64,000 nucleotides of DNA from Paenibacillus radicis (ex Xue et al. 2023) (GTDB lineage: Bacteria; Bacillota; Bacilli; Paenibacillales; NBRC-103111). Below, in pieces: positions 51,973 through 61,180 of the stretch; position 1 is the stretch's first letter, and the number at the start of each line of letters is the position of its first letter. Both the position numbers and the translations under genes were made by a program. The notes beneath the pieces were generated by a model. The model searched no databases, was not told the origin of the DNA, and saw only the letters and a list, made by a program, of their open reading frames with translations. The stretch covers positions 310,001 to 374,000 of the forward strand of contig NZ_JANQBD010000002.1 in assembly GCF_024722015.1 (NCBI RefSeq), read 5' to 3'.

Positions 51973-54900
51973 ATGACAGCATCTCTATACAAAAACAGAT
52001 TTCTCCGCGTCTTGCCAGGAAGAATACGCATGGAAATCTGCGGTCTGCAGGGCAACAAGCATGTTGCTAAGCTTCTAATTGTAAGCTTGTCTGCTTGCAA
52101 GGCAGTTCACAAAGTGGAGCCCTGTCTAATTACAGGCAGATTACTGCTTCTTTATGATCAAAATCAGATTACAGAACTTCATATTTTCGAGTTAATCCAG
52201 AATATTGAAGAACAAATCTGTTTACTAAACCCATCAAAACAACCTGATGCGCTGTCTGCCGTAACCGAATTAGAGGAAGTTAAGCTGGAAGTTGCAGCCG
52301 CGGCCATTGTTGACGCTAAATCTGAGCTCCCTTATAACATGCGGGTTGTTCCTAATATTCTCAATCCAGGTACAGCCGAGCCTAAGGAAAAAGTACCGAT
52401 TTCACTGGCTTTGTCCATGGGTGGTTTAGCTTTTCTGGGAATCAAGCAGCTGATAATGGGACGTTCCGCATTAGCGCGAAGTCCGGCTCCCTTCTATTTA
52501 TCGGCGTTCGTCTCTGTAATAACCGGTTATCCCTTTCTAAGAAGGGGGATTCAAACCTATTCGAATAACAAAAAAATAAACTCGGATCTCCTTCTAGGAA
52601 CAAGCGCACTTGCCCTGGCATTAATGCGCGAAAATCTGGTTGTGCTTGCCGGTCTCAGCATTTTGCAATATGTTAATTGGAAGCGAAGTCACACTGTATT
52701 AAACGGTAATCAAGAGGTTTCTTTATCTCCGGAGATTCGAAGATATAGTGAAAAGGCAGGTAAGCTTGGGATTATAGCCTCAGCAATTACTTGGGCTGTT
52801 ACCCGAAATCCATTGCGTGCAATCGCCGTTCTATTGGCAGCCAATCCGCGACCGATGACCGTACCTGCACAGTATGCATGGAATCAGGCTGAGCTTGTAT
52901 CTTCTGAGAGAAAATACATTGTGCCTGAAAAAGGGTCTTTAGCTCAGCTTGCTCGGACGAAAACTATGTTATTTGAAGATTCTTCACTCCTGTTTAATAG
53001 CCAGGAAATTGAAGAAATTCAATGCATTACAGAAAAGGAAGAAGAGGCGGACAAAATTGTCTGTTTGGCAGCTTCCTTAATGGAAAAGAGTAACCACCCA
53101 TGGAAAGAAGATATTCGCCTCAAAGCGAAACAAACATGTCGAACCATCCGTACCGCTTTTCACCTGGAAGAAGAAGAGCAAGGATTACAAGGAAAAGTTA
53201 ATGATAGCCGGATATTCATCGGCAGCTGTAAATACTTGCAGGATCACGGAATCGATTGCCACTCCTATGAGCTTAAAGCTAAAAGACTTGCAAGAAATGG
53301 ATATGAGGTTCTTTTTGCAGGCAAACAAGGAACGATCAGAGGCCAATGTCTTGGGATCATAGTCAGGCATCAACAATCAACAATTAACGAGTACGGCTCT
53401 GCCGCAGCAGCTTTTATCGAAAAAGGCTGGCAGCTCGGGCTACTACATAATAGTTTGAATATTAGCGATGCCGCGATTTCTCAATTTCACATGGATACAA
53501 GCTGGTCATCTTTAGAACAAGGTGAGGTTATCGAACGGATCGCCGTTCTCCAGCAGCATGGAGAAGAAGTTTTATTTGTGGCCGATCAAGAGCATAATCC
53601 GATGAATCAGTTTTATAAAGAAGCCGGAGTACCCTCGATTGCGGTGCACGAACTAACACGTATCCAAGATAGCGCCCTGTTCGCTGAGAAAATGTATCAC
53701 ACCGTAAACCAACATGTTCAAATCACTAAAAAATGGAATATTTTTGGGTCCGTTTTAGCAACATTAGGGATGATTAGCGCACCTGTCGTCAATTTGGCCG
53801 GGGATGCACTATCGCTTGTATTTATGTCCAGAACCAAAAAAATTAGTGAAGCTTTAACACCTATTTCCGTGATGACGCATGAGGCTGAGATTGCAGCCGC
53901 TGCCGAAGCATTAGTATGGCATGCCCTTCCCAGTGATCAGGTTATTAAGAGGCTTCAAGCCAATCAGCAGGATGGACTAGCAGCGGATCAGGTCCTCTTC
54001 CTACAAAACCAGTATGGGTTGAATCGACTTGACAGCAGAAAACCGACACCCTGGATCATATCCTATATGGGACAATTCAAGGAATTTACAACCCTGATAC
54101 TCCTAGGAACAACCGCATTGGCTCTATTAACGGGTGGTTTATTCGATGGAATTGCTATGGGTGCTATTCTGCTCGCCAATGCTGCAATTGGAACGATCCA
54201 AGAACGTAAAGCTGAGAAAGTTGTGCAAATGCTTAACCAATTTCAGCCTCCCATGAGTAAGTGCATTAGAGATGGACAACAAATGGAGCTAAGTGCTGCG
54301 GAATTAGTACCGGGAGATCTTATTTGTCTGGAGGCGGGAGACCGTATTCCGGCAGATATCCGATTAATAAGTTCTTGGAATTTACGTGTCAACGAGGCCA
54401 CCTTAACCGGAGAATCTCTTCCCATCGAAAAGAATGATTCCTCACTGAAAGAGGATTGTCCTCTGACCGAACGCACCAATATGCTTTTTATGGGTACCGA
54501 TGTATGCGGAGGTAAAGGTAAAGGGATTGTGGTACATACGGGGATGAATACCGAAATGGGCCATTTAATGTCCCTTTTGAAGCAGCAAGAAAAAGATGTT
54601 ACCCCCTTGCAGGAAAAGGTAACGTCCATAAGCAAAAAATTTGTAAAAGGTGCTCTTGTAGCTGGAGGATTAGTTTTCGTAGTAGGCATGCTGCGCGGCA
54701 TCCCTATACCACAAATGATTTCGACTTCCATAACTTTGGCGGCTTCTGCCATACCGGAAGGACTTCCAGTAACTATAACCATTGCCTTAAGTGCAGGTAT
54801 ATTCCGAATGGCCAAGAAAAATGCTCTGATACGCAAGCTCTCTTCCTTGGAAACATTAGGGAGAACGACCATCATTTGCACGGATAAGACGGGCACTTTA

Positions 54901-56661
54901 ACCAAAAATGAAATGACCGTAAAAGCACTTTCCACAGTAGATCGTATGTGGACCGTTACTGGCAACGGTTATGAACCATTGGGAACATTACATGAATTGA
55001 CACCAGAGATTGCTGCCTCAGCCGCGGCACAAATAGAAACTAAGAATGCTGGCGGAGGCTCCCTGAACCATCCGGATTTGAAAAGATTGCTGCAGATCTG
55101 TGTACTATGCAATAACAGCAAGCTAGAACAACAGGAAGGACAATGGATCACCAAGGGTGACCCAACCGAAGGTGCGCTTCTAACGTTAGCAGCCAAAAAC
55201 GGGATGTGGCTTAAGGATATGGCTCATTGGCATCGAGGACTTGAAATACCATTCGATTCCAATACTGCAAAAATGAGCGTGGTTTGCAAGGATCTTAAGA
55301 CGGAGCAGGAATGCTACCTCTTTTCCAAGGGAGCCGTTGAAACTATTCTTCGCCGTTGCAATCGATACCAGAGTAACGGGGAGATCTTGCCTCTTTCCGA
55401 AGAACAGAAACAGCAAGTTTTGCAGCAGAATGAGAAATTTTCAGCTGATGCGCTGCGCGTTCTTGCTTTCGCCTACCGCCCTATTGATGGGAACGTTGAG
55501 CACCAATCTATCGATGACGAACAAGAGCTCATTTATGTAGGTATCGCCGGAATGATTGATCCTCCCAGATCGGAAGTTGAACAAAATATCCGGGAGGCTT
55601 TTGCATTAGGGGTAATACCCGTAATGATTACCGGTGATCATCCTATTACTGCTCTTGCCATTGCGAAACAGCTCGGAATTTACAATGGCACGCAAAAGAT
55701 AGTATCCGGCTACGAGCTCGATAGATGGACCGATGAAGAGTTGAATGAAATTGTAGATGAAGTATCCATCTTTGCGAGGGTAACACCGGAACATAAGCTT
55801 CGAATTGTAACGGCTTTTCAAAAACGGGGACATATCGTAGCTATGACTGGTGATGGAGTCAACGATACCCCTGCCATCAAACAAGCCAATGTAGGAATCG
55901 CTATGGGCCGAACGGGGACAGAAGTAACGAAGGAAACGGCCGATATGGTACTAACAGAAGATCATTTTGGCACGATTGTCGATGGGGTTAAAGAAGGTCG
56001 AACGATAATCGGCAATATCCGCAAGGCTCTCGGCTGTTTATTAACCGGCAATTTGGCCGAAATTATCGTAACGAGTGCCGCTGTGATGGTCGGATTACCT
56101 ATTCCATTGGTCCCCATACAAATTCTTTTAATGAATTTATTAACCGATGCATTACCAGCGATGGTTTTGGCCGTCAACCCTGGCAATAAAACGAAGCAAA
56201 CGAAACGGACAGATATCGTGGATAAGGAGCTGTACCAGAAGGTAATTACAAAGGGAGTTCTGTTGGGATTAGGATCACTAGGTTTATTTGCTGCAAGTCT
56301 TGCTGCTGGAATCCCTATGCCCGTAGCCCAAAGCATTGCATTTGCAACATTGGTTGCAGGACAGCTGATCCAAACCTTTTCTTGGCGGCAAGAAGGCTCC
56401 GAGGAAACCGTACGGGATTGGACTAAGGACCGGTTTTTACTTGGCGCTCTATGTATTTCCTGGTTAGCTTTAATAGGGGCCTTGTACTTTCCACCGTTAG
56501 CTGTCTTTTTCCATACCGCTCCTCTGCCGTTAAAATATTGGATTCCAATACTCGGGGTAGCCGGATCGATATCGATCTTATCCAAACCGATTCTAGCCCT
56601 GATTTCAAAAAAGCAGGAATTGAAAGCTTTCCATGCAAGCCATACCTTTACTGCGGCGTAA
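51973..56661 (+). CDS. Tandem P-type ATPase: inactive N-terminal half fused to an active P2-like half
   Basis: 1562 residues. N-terminal HMA2-like domain (about 5-80, FLRVLPGRIRMEICGLQGNK; no CxxC). Residues 130-640 resemble a P1B ATPase but the phosphorylation motif FDKTGTL is degraded to FEDSSLL (Glu335) and the GDGVND motif is absent. Residues 650-1550 are a complete P-type ATPase: TGES loop (NEATLTGES), ion-site PEGLP in helix 4 (AIPEGLPVTI), phosphorylation Asp971 in CTDKTGTLT, KGAVE, TGDHPITA, and MTGDGVNDTPA hinge. Helix-4 PEGLP is typical of P2 calcium/cation pumps. The same double arrangement is known from mycobacterial CtpI. Start follows AAGGAGATTAAAGG. Ion unknown; the small genes on both sides are likely partners. 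Confidence 0.93.
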   Translation: MTASLYKNRFLRVLPGRIRMEICGLQGNKHVAKLLIVSLSACKAVHKVEPCLITGRLLLLYDQNQITELHIFELIQNIEEQICLLNPSKQPDALSAVTELEEVKLEVAAAAIVDAKSELPYNMRVVPNILNPGTAEPKEKVPISLALSMGGLAFLGIKQLIMGRSALARSPAPFYLSAFVSVITGYPFLRRGIQTYSNNKKINSDLLLGTSALALALMRENLVVLAGLSILQYVNWKRSHTVLNGNQEVSLSPEIRRYSEKAGKLGIIASAITWAVTRNPLRAIAVLLAANPRPMTVPAQYAWNQAELVSSERKYIVPEKGSLAQLARTKTMLFEDSSLLFNSQEIEEIQCITEKEEEADKIVCLAASLMEKSNHPWKEDIRLKAKQTCRTIRTAFHLEEEEQGLQGKVNDSRIFIGSCKYLQDHGIDCHSYELKAKRLARNGYEVLFAGKQGTIRGQCLGIIVRHQQSTINEYGSAAAAFIEKGWQLGLLHNSLNISDAAISQFHMDTSWSSLEQGEVIERIAVLQQHGEEVLFVADQEHNPMNQFYKEAGVPSIAVHELTRIQDSALFAEKMYHTVNQHVQITKKWNIFGSVLATLGMISAPVVNLAGDALSLVFMSRTKKISEALTPISVMTHEAEIAAAAEALVWHALPSDQVIKRLQANQQDGLAADQVLFLQNQYGLNRLDSRKPTPWIISYMGQFKEFTTLILLGTTALALLTGGLFDGIAMGAILLANAAIGTIQERKAEKVVQMLNQFQPPMSKCIRDGQQMELSAAELVPGDLICLEAGDRIPADIRLISSWNLRVNEATLTGESLPIEKNDSSLKEDCPLTERTNMLFMGTDVCGGKGKGIVVHTGMNTEMGHLMSLLKQQEKDVTPLQEKVTSISKKFVKGALVAGGLVFVVGMLRGIPIPQMISTSITLAASAIPEGLPVTITIALSAGIFRMAKKNALIRKLSSLETLGRTTIICTDKTGTLTKNEMTVKALSTVDRMWTVTGNGYEPLGTLHELTPEIAASAAAQIETKNAGGGSLNHPDLKRLLQICVLCNNSKLEQQEGQWITKGDPTEGALLTLAAKNGMWLKDMAHWHRGLEIPFDSNTAKMSVVCKDLKTEQECYLFSKGAVETILRRCNRYQSNGEILPLSEEQKQQVLQQNEKFSADALRVLAFAYRPIDGNVEHQSIDDEQELIYVGIAGMIDPPRSEVEQNIREAFALGVIPVMITGDHPITALAIAKQLGIYNGTQKIVSGYELDRWTDEELNEIVDEVSIFARVTPEHKLRIVTAFQKRGHIVAMTGDGVNDTPAIKQANVGIAMGRTGTEVTKETADMVLTEDHFGTIVDGVKEGRTIIGNIRKALGCLLTGNLAEIIVTSAAVMVGLPIPLVPIQILLMNLLTDALPAMVLAVNPGNKTKQTKRTDIVDKELYQKVITKGVLLGLGSLGLFAASLAAGIPMPVAQSIAFATLVAGQLIQTFSWRQEGSEETVRDWTKDRFLLGALCISWLALIGALYFPPLAVFFHTAPLPLKYWIPILGVAGSISILSKPILALISKKQELKAFHASHTFTAA

Positions 56662-56700
56662 ATGCCGCAGTAACCCCATTGTACAAGTAGGAGGTACATA

Positions 56701-56964
56701 ATGCTTCGAAAGAATTTAGACAAAATTATTATTGGATCTGCACTTGCGATAGCGGCCTCCGCTTTACTTCCAATAGCCAAATCCACCCTTCGCCCTATCG
56801 CCAAAACAGGAATGCAAGGCGGTGCCAACTTGTTCAATCGTGGCAGATCCTTTATCCAGATAGCGCGGCAAGAAGTGGAGGATATTATTGCCGAAGCCCA
56901 GTTTGAAAGGATGAAAAAGCAGCTGGACAAAGAAATTGCATTACTTGATGATGACGAAAAGTGA
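56701..56964 (+). CDS. Small membrane protein, PacL/DUF1490-like
   Basis: 87 residues: hydrophobic start IIIGSALAIAASALLP, basic connector, then an acidic helix RQEVEDIIAEAQFERMKKQL and tail DEEK-type LLDDDEK. The pattern matches PacL proteins of mycobacteria, small chaperones of metal-efflux P-ATPases that carry a similar VADVMAEAR motif. Its gene begins 40 bases after the ATPase stop with AGGAGGT before the ATG, so it is in the same operon. Confidence 0.7.
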   Translation: MLRKNLDKIIIGSALAIAASALLPIAKSTLRPIAKTGMQGGANLFNRGRSFIQIARQEVEDIIAEAQFERMKKQLDKEIALLDDDEK

Positions 56965-56977
56965 GGAGACATTATTT

Positions 56978-57205
56978 ATGACGGAACAACAAAATATAGA
57001 TATTCATTTACAGGAAGCTTTATCCCATCTGGAATTAGCAATAAACCAAAGCGTAAAATGTGTTCTTGAGAATGATAACTCGAAAAAAGAAATCGGTTTG
57101 AAGTGGGAAAGATTTCTTGGAGAATTTATGGGTCAAGTTCGAGATAAAGGAAAAAAATCCAGATTAAATTTATTGAGCTGGATTACTTTTCCTCGAGTAC
57201 GTTAA
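56978..57205 (+). CDS. Hypothetical 75-residue helical protein
   Basis: 75 residues, charged and helical (HLQEALSHLELAINQSVKCV; GLKWERFLGEFMGQVRDKGK) with a basic hydrophobic tail LLSWITFPRVR. No family recognised. ATG 56978 follows GAGGAGAC and lies 14 bases after the previous stop, so it belongs to the ATPase operon. Confidence 0.6.
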   Translation: MTEQQNIDIHLQEALSHLELAINQSVKCVLENDNSKKEIGLKWERFLGEFMGQVRDKGKKSRLNLLSWITFPRVR

Positions 57206-57243
57206 AGGACATATTGGAGCTGGATCGAAAAGGAGATATTATT

Positions 57244-57621
57244 ATGCCAGATGGATTGCGGGCTAATTCAAAGAAACCGGCAGTTGTAGCATTTGCCCAA
57301 ATTCTGCTTTATTTTGCTGCGGTTATGAACCTAGTTAATGGCATCTACTCGTTTGGTAATGAAGAAGTCTTAAAGAAAGCACTAGCCGTTGCAATGATTA
57401 TTTTTGGAGCGGCTGCAATTTGGGCAGCAACCCGCTTAGCACATCCTGCCGTGTCCGGACGCAAGACTGCCATTGGTCTCTCTTGGGTTCTTATCGCATT
57501 AAGATTAATCGAGTTCGCCGTTTGGCATAACCTTGGATTTTTACTCGGCCTCATCCTGCCCCTAATCGTTTTGTGGAGACTTAACAGCGATGAAGCAAAA
57601 GCCTGGTATGGCCAGAACTGA
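57244..57621 (+). CDS. Four-helix membrane protein of the ATPase operon
   Basis: About 125 residues with four hydrophobic helices: VVAFAQILLYFAAVMNLVNG, ALAVAMIIFGAAAIWAATRL, TAIGLSWVLIALRLIEFAVW and LGFLLGLILPLIVLWRL. No family recognised. ATG 57244 follows AAAGGAG. It ends the plus-strand run after the ATPase with short spacing, so it is probably co-transcribed; converges on alkA. Confidence 0.7.
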   Translation: MPDGLRANSKKPAVVAFAQILLYFAAVMNLVNGIYSFGNEEVLKKALAVAMIIFGAAAIWAATRLAHPAVSGRKTAIGLSWVLIALRLIEFAVWHNLGFLLGLILPLIVLWRLNSDEAKAWYGQN

Positions 57622-57663
57622 TTATTACGGTCATAAATGTGAATCTTTTTTTGCATAAGTCAG

Positions 57664-58563
57664 CTAATATAATGTTCTCCATAAATAAAAAGTAACATAA
57701 GACTCCCATCCGGGCCACTGCTCGAATAATGCACGTAGTTCAGATGGAGTTGGCTTTTGGTTCAGCCCCAACATTTTCTTTACAGCATTTTGCAGCCCCA
57801 CATCACCAATAGGGAGAGCTGTTTGATCACCCAAGCATCTCATTCTCACATACTGGGCTGTCCATGGGCCGATTCCCCGTATTTTCGTGAGTTCTTTATC
57901 AATGGATTCAGAATCGCTTAGCTTGAGCAGCCTCTCCCTACTTAATTCTCCGCTAGTCATGCGCGATGCTACATCCAATATAGTCATCGCTTTGTTTCTT
58001 GTGAGCTGGAGGCTGAGCAACGATTCTATAGAAACGCTGGCAAACTGCTCAGGCGAGGGGAACATTCTATAGACAACACCCTCCCATTCAGCAGCATCCC
58101 CATAGTGCTCTGTCAACCGTTGTTTGAGCTTATAGGCAAAAGTAAGATTCACTTGTTGACCGACAATTGCCCAGCAGAGCGCTTCAAAAAGATCTGGAAT
58201 GCCGACTATACGCAGCCCCGAGAAGCTTTCTATCAGCTGACCTAACAGCGGATCTCCCTCGGACATCTGAATGAAAGGCTCCAAGTCTCGATCCAAATCA
58301 AACCAATTTCTGATATACCTTGTTAACTCCTCCAACTCCTCCTTAGCAAGAGAAACCCCTTGCAGCAATTGAACCTGCATCATCCTGCCATGGGGACAGG
58401 TCACCCTAATTAATCGCTTGGCAACCCCCACCTTCACTAGACGATTGACCCCCAGTGTATCTGTCGTATACAAACATTCGAATGGAGAACGAGCCATGTA
58501 ATTCAAGCATAACTGGAAGTCAAACGGATGCGGCAGCGGCAGCTCAAAACCGGAATCTTTCAT
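57664..58563 (-). CDS. alkA: DNA-3-methyladenine glycosylase II
   Basis: 299 residues with the HhH-GPD fold of AlkA: IVGQQVNL and the helix-hairpin-helix LTKIRGIGPWTAQYVRMRCL, followed by catalytic Asp254 in GDVGLQNAV. It removes alkylated purines from DNA. Its start (ATG 58563 behind AAGGAGGC) overlaps the end of ogt by 20 bases, making an adaA-ogt-alkA operon. No methylated-DNA-binding Ada domain is fused. Confidence 0.95.
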   Translation of the reverse strand: MKDSGFELPLPHPFDFQLCLNYMARSPFECLYTTDTLGVNRLVKVGVAKRLIRVTCPHGRMMQVQLLQGVSLAKEELEELTRYIRNWFDLDRDLEPFIQMSEGDPLLGQLIESFSGLRIVGIPDLFEALCWAIVGQQVNLTFAYKLKQRLTEHYGDAAEWEGVVYRMFPSPEQFASVSIESLLSLQLTRNKAMTILDVASRMTSGELSRERLLKLSDSESIDKELTKIRGIGPWTAQYVRMRCLGDQTALPIGDVGLQNAVKKMLGLNQKPTPSELRALFEQWPGWESYVTFYLWRTLY

Positions 58564-59080
58564 GTCCAGCGGCCTCCTTATCTGTTACCCCCTCCAATGA
58601 AAGGAGGTCTTTCTTCATTTGGAGCCCCCCTCTAAACCCGGTTAACGTACCATTAGAACCAACGACCCGATGACAAGGTAAAACAATTGGCAGCGGATTG
58701 CGCCCAATCGCTGTGCCTACCGCACGTATCGCAGACGGTTTTCCAATTGTGCATGCAAGCTGCTTATATGTCCAGGTTTCACCAATAGGGATTTGTCTCA
58801 AGGCCATCCATACGCATTGTTGAAACGCTGTTCCTGCTAAGTCCATCGGCACCTTATCGAAGCTGACGGGAATTCCGGCAAAATATTGCTCCAACAGATC
58901 AATGATGCCGAATTCAACGAACAGACTGCGATTTTCATCTTGAGCGATATTTGGATCCAAACCGGCTAACAATGCGAGATGCGGAGGATATATCAACTGA
59001 CTAATTCCGTTCTCGCTGGCTATAAGTGTCCATGGCTGGTTAAAGCCTATTATCGTTTGTCGATATAATTTACTGCTCAT
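58544..59080 (-). CDS. ogt: Methylated-DNA-protein-cysteine methyltransferase
   Basis: 178 residues. The acceptor cysteine is Cys136 in IVLPCHRVVGSNG; FQQCVWMALRQIPIGETWTY is the typical helix-turn-helix region and RAVGTAIGRNPLPI the arginine finger/asparagine hinge. Transfers the methyl group from O6-methylguanine to itself. It begins 11 bases inside adaA and overlaps alkA; equivalent to B. subtilis adaB/ogt. Confidence 0.95.
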   Translation of the reverse strand: MSSKLYRQTIIGFNQPWTLIASENGISQLIYPPHLALLAGLDPNIAQDENRSLFVEFGIIDLLEQYFAGIPVSFDKVPMDLAGTAFQQCVWMALRQIPIGETWTYKQLACTIGKPSAIRAVGTAIGRNPLPIVLPCHRVVGSNGTLTGFRGGLQMKKDLLSLEGVTDKEAAGHERFRF

Positions 59081-59660
59081 CTAAGGAATCCCCTTCTCTT
59101 TGTCCATTCCGATACGCTGTAGGAGAAACTCCCGTTCTCCGATAAAACCAAGACGTGAAATGGGATGGACTGCCGTAGCCTACAGCTGTTCCAATCTCCG
59201 AAATGGTAATGTTAGATTCTAATAACAGCCTCTGCGCATGAGTTAAACGAACACGCTCGGTTTTTTCTGCAGGTGAGTATCCTCTCACTTGCTTGTAGGT
59301 TCGCTGCAAATGATAGGGACTTACAGCAAGTGAAGCAGCCAACTGTGGTAAAGTCAGTTTGTCTTTATATTGCGTCTCAATGATGGCATCCACCTGCATG
59401 GCCAAAGCCGCATCCGGTCGAAGTGCTCCGTTCTCATCAGGCTTACACCGTTTGCAAGGCCGAAAGCCAGCATGAAGTGCATCCTCCAGCGAGGGATAGA
59501 ACGTCACATTCATTGCAAGTGGGATTTTGGCGCGGCAAGTGGGGCGGCATACGATCTTCGTTGTCCTTACCCCCGTATAATATACACCCTCATAGGTCGA
59601 CTCTCGGTTAACTACAGCTTCGTAAACAAGATCAAATAATTTTTGATCCACATCATTCAC
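59070..59660 (-). CDS. adaA: AdaA-type methylphosphotriester-sensing transcription activator
   Basis: 196 residues: N-terminal Ada zinc domain with Cys38, Cys42, Cys69 and Cys72 (VCRPTCRAKIPLAMN; FRPCKRCKPDE); Cys38 accepts the methyl from DNA phosphotriesters and switches the protein to an activator. C-terminal AraC helix-turn-helix LTLPQLAASLAVSPYHLQRT and IGTAVGYGSPSHFTSWFYRR. Controls its own operon. The frame starts GTG 59660; a second GTG at 59651 has a better spaced GAGGTG site. Confidence 0.93.
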   Translation of the reverse strand: MNDVDQKLFDLVYEAVVNRESTYEGVYYTGVRTTKIVCRPTCRAKIPLAMNVTFYPSLEDALHAGFRPCKRCKPDENGALRPDAALAMQVDAIIETQYKDKLTLPQLAASLAVSPYHLQRTYKQVRGYSPAEKTERVRLTHAQRLLLESNITISEIGTAVGYGSPSHFTSWFYRRTGVSPTAYRNGQREGDSLDEQ

Positions 59661-59845
59661 CTCATATACACAGTATAAGGCAATCTTTATTCCAGTAGTA
59701 GTGCACCAGAATAGGATAGCAACATTTCGACAGTGGGTAGCTCAGTTATTAACTTCATTTGCTCCACTCACTTCCAGGTACTATAATTTAGTAGGTAAAT
59801 CAATGCCTGATCTTGGCAATTGTTCTTAGAAAGGGGATTCCTTTA

Positions 59846-60172
59846 ATGTTGTTAGCTATATTAATTTTCATAGCTGCCGGGCTTGCTGAAATCGGCGGAG
59901 GCTATATGGTATGGCTCTGGATCCGAGAGTCTAAGCCTCATTGGTACGGTGTTGTCGGAAGTTTAATCCTTGTTTTGTATGGCATTATTCCAACATTACA
60001 GAGCTTCCCTACGTTTGGACGCGTATATGCAGCCTATGGCGGAGTTTTTGTTGTGCTCGCTGTGTTATGGGGTTGGTTTGTCGATAAGAAAACACCTGAC
60101 ATGTACGATTGGATAGGTGCTGCTGTTTGCGTTTTAGGAGTCTCCATAATGCTTTGGGCTCCAAGAAGCTAA
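59846..60172 (+). CDS. ynfA: UPF0060/YnfA membrane protein
   Basis: 108 residues, the standard YnfA length, with four helices and the family signatures [48 protein letters not shown] and [12 protein letters not shown]. It is a small multidrug-resistance-like membrane protein; transport activity is uncertain. ATG 59846 follows AAAGGGG. Single gene. Confidence 0.95.
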   Translation: MLLAILIFIAAGLAEIGGGYMVWLWIRESKPHWYGVVGSLILVLYGIIPTLQSFPTFGRVYAAYGGVFVVLAVLWGWFVDKKTPDMYDWIGAAVCVLGVSIMLWAPRS

Positions 60173-60259
60173 CTTATCCATCACCTACATTATTGTGCAC
60201 AAGATGTCGGATGCATACATTCAGCTTCTGCTATTCTGTTGATAAAGGAGGTCATATTA

Positions 60260-61132
60260 GTGGATATGCTTAAACATATGAATGGAGCAATAAAGTATAT
60301 GGAGGAAAATCTTACTTGCGATATTGATTATAAAGAAGCGGCGAGGCTGGCTTTTTGCTCCGAATATCATTTTAAAAGGATGTTTTCCTTCCTTGCGGGT
60401 ATTACACTTTCGGAATATATCCGCCGCAGACGACTTACTCTTGCAGCCTTTGAGCTCAAAGACAGCAACGTAAAGGTCATTGATATTGCTTTGAAATACG
60501 GATACAATTCACCCGATTCTTTTACAAGAGCCTTTCAAAATATGCATGGCTTAACTCCTTCAGAAGCCAGAAATAATGGCCATTCACTGAAAGCTTATCC
60601 TCAAATGACCTTCCAGTTATCAATTAGAGGAGGAATGGAAATGAATTATCGTATTGAAGAAAAAGAGGCTTTTCGAATTGTAGGCATTATGAAAAGAGTT
60701 CCTATCATTTTTAACGGAGTTAACCCGGCGATTGCCTCCATGTGGGAAAGTTTAGATGTTGAAACGATTCATAAACTTAAATCACTTTCAAATGTCAAAC
60801 CCGTGGGACTGCTAAGTGCCTCCACGAACTTTTCTGAAGGCAGAATGGAGGAAAAAGGGGAGCTTGATCACTTTATTGGTGTGGCAACAACTTTGGAATG
60901 TCCAGCTAACCTAACCCAACTTGAAGTTTCTGCCTCAACATGGGCTGTATTCGAAGCAGTCGGCCCATTTCCTGATACATTACAAAACGTATGGGGACGC
61001 ATCTATTCCGAATGGTTTCCATCCTCTAACTATGAGCAAATTGAAGGTCCTGAAATACTGTGGAATAAAGATAAGGATGTAACATCGCCTACTTTCCAAA
61101 GCGAAATATGGATACCCATTTCGAAATTGTAA
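60260..61132 (+). CDS. AraC-family regulator with GyrI-like effector domain
   Basis: About 290 residues: an N-terminal AraC double helix-turn-helix (about 5-105; [46 protein letters not shown]) fused to a C-terminal GyrI/SOUL-like ligand-binding domain (about 130-290; [30 protein letters not shown] and a C-terminal EIWIPI). Same layout as SoxS/Rob-type and BltR-like effector regulators, which respond to small hydrophobic compounds. The start GTG 60260 has AAGGAGGT seven bases upstream; ATG 60266 is possible. Single gene. Confidence 0.92.
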   Translation: MDMLKHMNGAIKYMEENLTCDIDYKEAARLAFCSEYHFKRMFSFLAGITLSEYIRRRRLTLAAFELKDSNVKVIDIALKYGYNSPDSFTRAFQNMHGLTPSEARNNGHSLKAYPQMTFQLSIRGGMEMNYRIEEKEAFRIVGIMKRVPIIFNGVNPAIASMWESLDVETIHKLKSLSNVKPVGLLSASTNFSEGRMEEKGELDHFIGVATTLECPANLTQLEVSASTWAVFEAVGPFPDTLQNVWGRIYSEWFPSSNYEQIEGPEILWNKDKDVTSPTFQSEIWIPISKL

Positions 61133-61180
61133 ATCTGATCCAACAACACTCATGTTTATAATATAACGGCAGAAAGAGGA

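Noticed and set aside
54243-56972. Long minus-strand frames opposite the P-ATPase
   Set aside because: They are antisense to a gene with all P-type ATPase motifs; the translations are low in complexity and lack starts with ribosome sites.
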